Source: Candidatus Sulfopaludibacter sp.
Lineage (GTDB): Bacteria > Acidobacteriota > Terriglobia > Bryobacterales > Bryobacteraceae
Direction: 5' to 3'
Length of the DNA stretch: 38,751 bases
NCBI GenBank assembly: GCA_031292755.1
Contig: JARLGM010000049.1
Location: forward strand, 1 to 38,751
Below the pieces are notes generated by a model. The model was not told the DNA's origin. It saw only the letters and a list, made by a program, of their open reading frames with translations, and did no database searches. This document shows positions 32,581 through 38,751 of this stretch, piece by piece; the first letter of the stretch is position 1, and each line of letters starts with the position of its first letter. Made by a program: the position numbers and the translations under genes.

Positions 32581-34620
32581 TCAGCTATCCTGCTCTTCGG
32601 CCAGCAGTGCGCGCACCTCTTCGTCGCTCAGCCCTTCCAGTTCGCGCAACAGGTCCTGATACTCGCCGCCCGAGCTTTCGATTTCCTTCAGCTCCACCGC
32701 CTTGGCCAGTTCGGCCACGGTGAATTCGCCGCTGTAGACCACTTCGAGCGAGAGATCCACACCGCAGATCTGGCGCACGCGGGAGAGCAGTTGCACGGCC
32801 AGCAGCGAGTGCCCGCCGAGTTCGAAGAAATTGTCGTGGATGCCGACAGCCGGCAGGTTCAGGAGCGCCGCCCACAGTTCCGTCAACTCGCGTTCCAGCC
32901 CGGTGCGGGGCGGATCGGGCGGCCGGTTCGCGGACCTGTGCTGGCGCGATGCGGCGCGGATCCGTTCCAGCACAGCGCCGGGGTCGCGCAGTTCGGTGGC
33001 GATCTTCACGTAGTCGATACGCCGCGGTAGGGCAGATGATCGCGAAGCGTTGTCTGTCAACCCGGAAGTGCTAGCGGGTACCGATGGATGATATGTGACC
33101 GCCGCAGCGGCAGCGGCCGGCAGGGCATCCGCGCCAATAGATTCCAGGAACAGCGCCGCCGGACGATTGCGCTGCGTGGCCCGAAACGGAATCCGCACGT
33201 GTTGCAGACCACGTTCCAGGGCGATGCGGCCCAGGTGCGCCACCATGCGATGCTCCACGCCGCGGCCCAGTGCACGGCAGCTCAAAAGGAACGTGTCGAC
33301 CGCCAGGGCTTCGTCCGCGGGAGCGAACAACATCACGCCGGTGAGCCCGTAATCGCCGAAGCGGTCCCGCACCGTGACCACGTGGCACTCCAGGCCGCTG
33401 CTCAGCACCTCCGCCTCGGTGCGGCGGATGCAGGTGGCGTTCATCTGGTTGGTGCGCTGGGTAAGCTGGGAAACGCGCGCCAACTGGTCCGGGCGCATGG
33501 GCGCGATCTCCACCGCCAGTTGCAAAGACGCCAGAAACTCCTCCAGCGTGCCGGCGGTGCGGCGGGCGCGGGCGCGGGCGGCCTGCTGCGCGTAGAGTTC
33601 GGCGCGGCGCTGATCCTCGGCGGTGACGCGGGGACGGTCGAAGGCCCAGACGTGGCGCAGAAACAGCGGGATCTCCTGGGGACCCGCGGGCAGAGTCAGC
33701 GCCACCACCTGCGGAGCGGCGGCCTGCGCTTCGTTACACTCCTTGGCGCTATCGTCCACCAGGATGAAACTGTCGAGTCCCAGTTCCAGTTCCGCGGCCA
33801 GGGCCGCCAGGCCTGTGCCCTTGCTTTCCCAATTGATCCGCCAGGCGGCGAAATCGCGCAGCGATAGCGGCATTTCCGGATGCGCGGCAAACACCTCCTC
33901 GACATCCTCCGGATTGTTCTTGCTGCATAGGGTCAGCAGCATTCCCTCGCGCCTGCGCGCCGCCATGAATTCCTGCAAGGCGCGCCGCGGCGGATCGATG
34001 GTGACGCCCTGCGGCCCGTCTTCTCCGCAGATTCCGGCCCACAGGGTTTCATCGCAGTCGAGGGCGACCACCTTGAAGGGCGGATTGGCGATGGCGTGAA
34101 TCTTGCGCGCGATGGCGGTGGCGAGCGCCACAAAGAACTCGGGGGTATAGGGCAGATGGCCGAGTTCCTCGCCGTGCGGATCGTGGATTTCGGCCACCGG
34201 ATACAGCGAGGTCACTTCGCCCGGCAGGATGCAATGGACCGATGCCAGGTCGCGCGTGCCTTCGCAGAGAATGCGCAGGCGCGCCTCGAAGGTGGCGGCA
34301 TTCCGGGGCGTGGGAGGGCAGACGGCCAGGATCAGCGGCGACGCCAGACGGGTGGCGGCGGAGCGGACAGCCTCCAGCAGGTCGCGCGCGGATCCGGGCG
34401 CAGGGAGATCCTCCAGACGGACCAGCGCCACGTTGAAACCGCCGCGATTGCGGGCGAACAGGCCCGATGGGTCCAGCAGCTCCTGAAAAAGCTGCGCGTA
34501 TCCGGCGAAGCGGATTTCATAATCCAGTCCGAGTTCCGCCGTCCAAAATGCCAGGCCCGGCTGAATGGCTTCGGCGGTAAATGTTGCACTGATGGCGATC
34601 CCACGATCGTCGAGGGGCAT
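32581..34620 (-). CDS. FkbH-like HAD-IIIC enzyme fused to an acyl/peptidyl carrier protein
   Basis: 679 residues in four parts. The N-terminal domain (about 7-170) is typical of PKS/NRPS-associated FkbH proteins (ISATFTAEAIQPGLAFW). The HAD phosphatase domain follows (VVALDCDETLWAGICGEDG, nucleophile D188 with D190; TLCSKNN 230-236; D289-D290). A GNAT-like segment holds RVSQLTQRTNQMNATCIRR (382-400). The C-terminal carrier domain (about 575-650) has IHDNFFELGGHSLLAVQLLS, with phosphopantetheine attachment at S605. FkbH relatives take 1,3-bisphosphoglycerate, remove phosphate and load the glyceryl group on the carrier. Here carrier and loader are one protein, and no FkbG, I, J or K partner (for methoxymalonyl-ACP) is present. 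It is the first gene of the operon, with a perfect TATAAT just upstream. Confidence 0.9.
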   Translation of the reverse strand: MPLDDRGIAISATFTAEAIQPGLAFWTAELGLDYEIRFAGYAQLFQELLDPSGLFARNRGGFNVALVRLEDLPAPGSARDLLEAVRSAATRLASPLILAVCPPTPRNAATFEARLRILCEGTRDLASVHCILPGEVTSLYPVAEIHDPHGEELGHLPYTPEFFVALATAIARKIHAIANPPFKVVALDCDETLWAGICGEDGPQGVTIDPPRRALQEFMAARRREGMLLTLCSKNNPEDVEEVFAAHPEMPLSLRDFAAWRINWESKGTGLAALAAELELGLDSFILVDDSAKECNEAQAAAPQVVALTLPAGPQEIPLFLRHVWAFDRPRVTAEDQRRAELYAQQAARARARRTAGTLEEFLASLQLAVEIAPMRPDQLARVSQLTQRTNQMNATCIRRTEAEVLSSGLECHVVTVRDRFGDYGLTGVMLFAPADEALAVDTFLLSCRALGRGVEHRMVAHLGRIALERGLQHVRIPFRATQRNRPAALFLESIGADALPAAAAAAVTYHPSVPASTSGLTDNASRSSALPRRIDYVKIATELRDPGAVLERIRAASRQHRSANRPPDPPRTGLERELTELWAALLNLPAVGIHDNFFELGGHSLLAVQLLSRVRQICGVDLSLEVVYSGEFTVAELAKAVELKEIESSGGEYQDLLRELEGLSDEEVRALLAEEQDS

Positions 34621-34628
34621 GAAATTCC

Positions 34629-34634
34629 ATTATA
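34629..34634 (-). promoter_or_regulatory. Perfect -10 box (TATAAT) immediately upstream of the FkbH-like gene
   Basis: Read on the minus strand, TATAAT lies only 8 nt before the ATG at 34620. Transcription would begin at or 1-2 nt before the start codon, giving a leaderless or nearly leaderless mRNA, and no Shine-Dalgarno is seen. No convincing -35 box is found at 17 nt, so the call is tentative. Confidence 0.4.
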
Positions 34635-34672
34635 TGTATTGATGGCGCGTTTCCGGCTAAAATAGACCTGTC

Positions 34673-35956
34673 ATGCAATTTCCCCGCCTTGTTGTTGCTC
34701 GCCAGAAATTTCCGGATCGACGCATTCCGGACGTCGCCGCCGAGGTCAGAAAGCAGCTCGCCGGCTCCAACTTTGCAGGTAAGCTGAAGCCCGGGGCGCG
34801 CGTCGCCATCGGCGTCGGCAGCCGCGGGATTCACAATATCGCCACTATTGTGCGGAGCGTGGTGCAGTATTGGAAAGATCAGGGCATGCAGCCCTTCCTG
34901 TTCCCCGCCATGGGGAGCCACGGCGCGGCTTCGGCCGCGGGACAGGCCGACGTGCTGGCGCATTACGGCATTGTCGAATCCGCCATGGGCTGTCCGGTCA
35001 TCAGCCAGCTCGAAGTGGTCTCGCTGGGGAAGACCGCCGACGGCATCGAAGCTTTCATGGACAGGATGGCGCATGAGGCCGACGGCGTGATGCTGGTGGG
35101 GCGCGTCAAGTGGCATACGGATTTTGCCGGCAAGATCGAGAGCGGGCTGTTCAAAATGATGGCCATCGGGCTGGGCAAATTCGCGGGTGCCCAGCGGTAC
35201 CACGCCTATGCGTACAATCTGGGGCTGGAGCACGTCATCCGCAGCGTGGGGCGGCAGGTGCTCGGGAGCGGCCGGATTCTGGGCGGTCTCGCTATTCTGG
35301 AAGACGCCAATCACAACACCGCCAAGCTGGATGCCGTTCCGGTGGAGGCGATGGAGCAGCGGGAAGAAGAGAATCTGGCGCTGGTGAAGACGTGGATGGC
35401 GCGGATCCCGATGGACCTGGACATCCTGATCCTCGACGAGATCGGCAAGAACATCTCCGGCGCGGGGATGGATACCAAGGTAGCCAATCGCGGTGTCAAC
35501 GGGGAATATAATCCGTGGGACACAGCGCCGAAATTCAACCGCATTTTCGTGCGCGACCTGAGCGCTCTTACGTACAACAGCGCGGTCGGGCTGGGCATGG
35601 CCGACGTGGTGACGGACCGGCTGGTGGAGCGCACCAACTGGGAGCCGACCTATATCAACTCGCTGACCGCCAACACGCCCGCCGCCGTGCGCACGCCGAT
35701 CCACTTTTCCACCGATCGCGAGTGCATCGAGCGGATCTCCCCCACGGTAGGCAAACTGGACCTGGCGCAAGTGACCTACGGCTGGATTCGCAACACCATG
35801 GAGCTGGGGCGCATGGCGTTCAGCGAAAACCTGCGGGCGCAGATCGAGGGCAATCCGCTGCTGGAGATCGAAGCGACGATCGATTTCGATTTCGATGGCG
35901 GAGGCAACCTGATCAGCCCGTTCCAACCGGTCGAGGAGACGGCCGGGGTGCATTAG
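34673..35956 (+). CDS. LarA-like / DUF2088 protein (lactate racemase N-domain superfamily)
   Basis: A 427-residue protein resembling the LarA (nickel-pincer lactate racemase) superfamily. LKPGARVAIGVGSRGIHNIA (38-57) is the N-terminal strand and turn. LFPAMGSHGAASAAGQADVL is the counterpart of the LarA segment with its catalytic His. VKWHTDFAGKIESGLFKMMA followed by IGLGKFAGAQ is the conserved His/Lys block. LILDEIGKNISGAGMDTKV starts the second domain. Superfamily members racemise or epimerise 2-hydroxyacids, but no larB, larC or larE maturation gene is in the window and the His-Lys spacing differs from LarA, so the activity is uncertain. It diverges from the FkbH-like gene across a 52-nt gap. 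Its stop codon abuts a truncated IS200-type element. Confidence 0.65.
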   Translation: MQFPRLVVARQKFPDRRIPDVAAEVRKQLAGSNFAGKLKPGARVAIGVGSRGIHNIATIVRSVVQYWKDQGMQPFLFPAMGSHGAASAAGQADVLAHYGIVESAMGCPVISQLEVVSLGKTADGIEAFMDRMAHEADGVMLVGRVKWHTDFAGKIESGLFKMMAIGLGKFAGAQRYHAYAYNLGLEHVIRSVGRQVLGSGRILGGLAILEDANHNTAKLDAVPVEAMEQREEENLALVKTWMARIPMDLDILILDEIGKNISGAGMDTKVANRGVNGEYNPWDTAPKFNRIFVRDLSALTYNSAVGLGMADVVTDRLVERTNWEPTYINSLTANTPAAVRTPIHFSTDRECIERISPTVGKLDLAQVTYGWIRNTMELGRMAFSENLRAQIEGNPLLEIEATIDFDFDGGGNLISPFQPVEETAGVH

Positions 35957-36054
35957 GGTGGTGTGATCACTTTCCGTCGCTGTTTGGGCACGAATACCAC
36001 GTGATACTTGCAGTCCCATTTGGAATGGGATCGGCTCTGGTAAAGCTCTGACAT
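35953..36054 (-). pseudogene. IS200-type transposase tnpA, N-terminal fragment
   Basis: ATG at 36054 opens a 33-codon frame: MSELYQSRSHSKWDCKYHV followed by VFVPKQRRKVITPP and a stop. The segment SKWDCKYH-V-VFVPK-x-RRK is the characteristic start of IS200/IS605-family TnpA (Y1 transposase). The intact protein is about 140 residues, with HUH and Tyr motifs further on. Those are missing, so the gene is cut after roughly residue 31. Confidence 0.8.
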
Positions 36055-36055
36055 T

Positions 36056-36099
36056 GAATCCTCCTCATCGTCGGTCATCAAGCCACTTGAGGAGGATTC
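36056..36099 (-). promoter_or_regulatory. RBS-sequestering hairpin of the IS200-type remnant
   Basis: Perfect 12-bp inverted repeats GAATCCTCCTCA (36056-36067) and TGAGGAGGATTC (36088-36099) flank a 20-nt loop. On the minus strand the arm next to the gene contains AGGAGG 6 nt before the tnpA ATG, so the ribosome binding site is buried in the stem. This is the known translational brake of IS200 transposase genes. Confidence 0.75.
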
Positions 36100-36131
36100 T
36101 ACTCCCGGAACGGTCAAACCTTTTCAAGTCG

Positions 36132-36148
36132 CACTGGTCGAACCAGTG
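36132..36148. repeat. 7-bp hairpin, probable IS200 left-end structure
   Basis: CACTGGT (36132-36138) and ACCAGTG (36142-36148) pair around a 3-nt loop. It sits 33 nt outside the RBS hairpin, as expected for the subterminal hairpin recognised by TnpA. It also lies 12 nt after the stop of the TIGR03435 gene, so a terminator role is possible, but no T-run follows. Confidence 0.5.
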
Positions 36149-36159
36149 GCTTACCAATT

Positions 36160-36909
36160 TCAGTTATCCGTGGGCTTGCTCACCCGGTCAATGGTGAGGA
36201 TCTCGATGGCTGCCTTCTGCCGCTCCAGCTTGAGGCCCATTCCCTGGAGCGCCGCAAAGACATCGATATCGCCTGGCTCGGGCCGGTCGCCGTTGATGAA
36301 TGCGGGAGTCGCAATTAGGCGGAAGTCGTAGGTTCCGGTTAGCCGCGTGCGGTCCACCACCGGCCGATCGTCCACCAGGGTTCCCAGTTGATTCACCAAT
36401 TCGTCGATTCCACAGTTCGTAAAGGATTCTTCATACTTCCTGCGGTCCTTTGCCACTTGGACGTGGAACGAACAAGGGTCGCCTGCAGCGCTCTCCTTCA
36501 GGCCAGGCAGTTCCGCGCCGGCGACAAGGGCATACACCGGCATTTCTTTGCTCTCCCGATGGACCGCCAGATGGAACCGTTCGGCAAGCAGCGTCTGCAG
36601 CATCTTGCGCACGTCGTCCGGCGTGGCGGGCCGCTCACCGGGCGTGCGCGCGTCGATGTCGTACATGACTGTACGGAGATCCTCCTCCTGCCGCGCAACC
36701 CTTTCCAGCGAGATCTGGAAGTTTTTCAGGCGATACGCTTCCATGACGAGCATAAAGGCGCTGTACCCCTCCATCTTGATTCGCGTGCCGGAGATCGAAA
36801 GAACCATCATGCGCGAGAGCGGCCCCGGGTGCAGCCGGATCGACGCGACTTCAAAACTCTGGGCGTGAGCTAGCGAGAACGCGGCGAGGATCCAAACGCT
36901 TTTGCGCAT
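36160..36909 (-). CDS. TIGR03435 family protein, second copy
   Basis: 249 residues with an export signal (MRKSVWILAAFSLAHAQS) and the TIGR03435 pattern: FEVASIRLHPG near the mature N-terminus, TPDDVRKMLQTLLAERFHLA followed by VHRESKEMPVYALV in the middle, a GIDELVNQLGTLVDDRPVVD segment, GTYDFRLIATP, and a C-terminal LQGMGLKLERQKAAIEILTI followed by DRV. The function is unknown. Its ATG (36909) directly follows the TAA of tex with no spacer, so it is probably translated by stop-start coupling after tex. It is clearly diverged from the copy at 14,594 apart from these motifs. Confidence 0.85.
   Translation of the reverse strand: MRKSVWILAAFSLAHAQSFEVASIRLHPGPLSRMMVLSISGTRIKMEGYSAFMLVMEAYRLKNFQISLERVARQEEDLRTVMYDIDARTPGERPATPDDVRKMLQTLLAERFHLAVHRESKEMPVYALVAGAELPGLKESAAGDPCSFHVQVAKDRRKYEESFTNCGIDELVNQLGTLVDDRPVVDRTRLTGTYDFRLIATPAFINGDRPEPGDIDVFAALQGMGLKLERQKAAIEILTIDRVSKPTDN

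Positions 36910-38751
<1,842 letters not shown>

Larger units (their letters stand above)
35953..36148 (-). mobile_element. Truncated IS200-type element (left end and start of tnpA)
   Basis: Reading leftward, this stretch carries a 7-bp hairpin (36132-36148), a larger hairpin that includes the ribosome binding site (36056-36099) and the first 31 or so codons of an IS200-type transposase gene that ends abruptly. This order matches the left end of IS200-type elements. The rest of tnpA, including the catalytic Tyr, and the right end are absent, so it is an immobile remnant. It overlaps the final codon of the LarA-like gene. Confidence 0.7.

Noticed and set aside
36132..36148. tRNA-like TTCGA-containing stem that could mark an attachment site
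   Set aside because: There is no cloverleaf around it, and the IS200 left-end context explains it better.

Overview
The window is about 38.8 kb of GC-rich, gene-dense bacterial chromosome. The best taxonomic guess is Acidobacteriota of the Solibacter/Bryobacter type. Two copies of the TIGR03435 family, which is strongly expanded in Candidatus Solibacter, support this, as do a PEP-CTERM protein, a large secreted BNR/Asp-box protein with Gly/Arg-rich inserts, Tat-exported Gfo/Idh/MocA oxidoreductases and very frequent GTG/TTG starts with 1-4 nt gene overlaps. The taxonomy is inferred from gene content only. I see no rRNA, tRNA or CRISPR array.

Left part (1-12,000): the 3' end of a TPR gene; a leftward group consisting of a PafA-like phosphatase homologue that has lost most metal ligands, pyrD (GTGA overlap) and a secreted protein with an apparent frameshift; a RodZ-type HTH protein; a DUF5009/NagX-like membrane acyltransferase; then a rightward run of secreted proteins (M14 metallopeptidase, PEP-CTERM protein, Asp-box propeller protein).

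Middle (12,000-26,400): a tightly packed rightward operon of a class V PLP enzyme, an APC amino acid permease, a TIGR03435 protein, a cyclase/kynurenine-formamidase-like hydrolase and the two subunits of an indolepyruvate:ferredoxin oxidoreductase. The composition suggests uptake and oxidative breakdown of an (aromatic) amino acid. Next come a degraded patch with reverse-transcriptase and antitoxin fragments, an NfrB/BcsA-like membrane glycosyltransferase and a GNAT protein on the minus strand, then copZ-copA and an ECF sigma factor overlapping an anti-sigma/TonB fusion.

Right part (26,400-38,751): the most unusual region is a leftward, overlapping gene set (34,620 to 27,863). It encodes an FkbH-like HAD enzyme fused to a carrier protein, a GT4 glycosyltransferase, a second GT4 fused to a type II thioesterase, a Sfp-type phosphopantetheinyl transferase and a glycerate-dehydrogenase-like 2-hydroxyacid dehydrogenase. 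A Gfo/Idh/MocA oxidoreductase follows 38 nt downstream. No PKS or NRPS module is present in the window. The set looks like a self-contained route that loads a three-carbon hydroxyacid (probably glyceryl) on a carrier protein and uses it with two sugar transferases. A LarA-like (2-hydroxyacid racemase superfamily) gene diverges from it. The window ends with a truncated IS200-type element that keeps its RBS-masking hairpin, a second TIGR03435 gene and the 3' part of tex.
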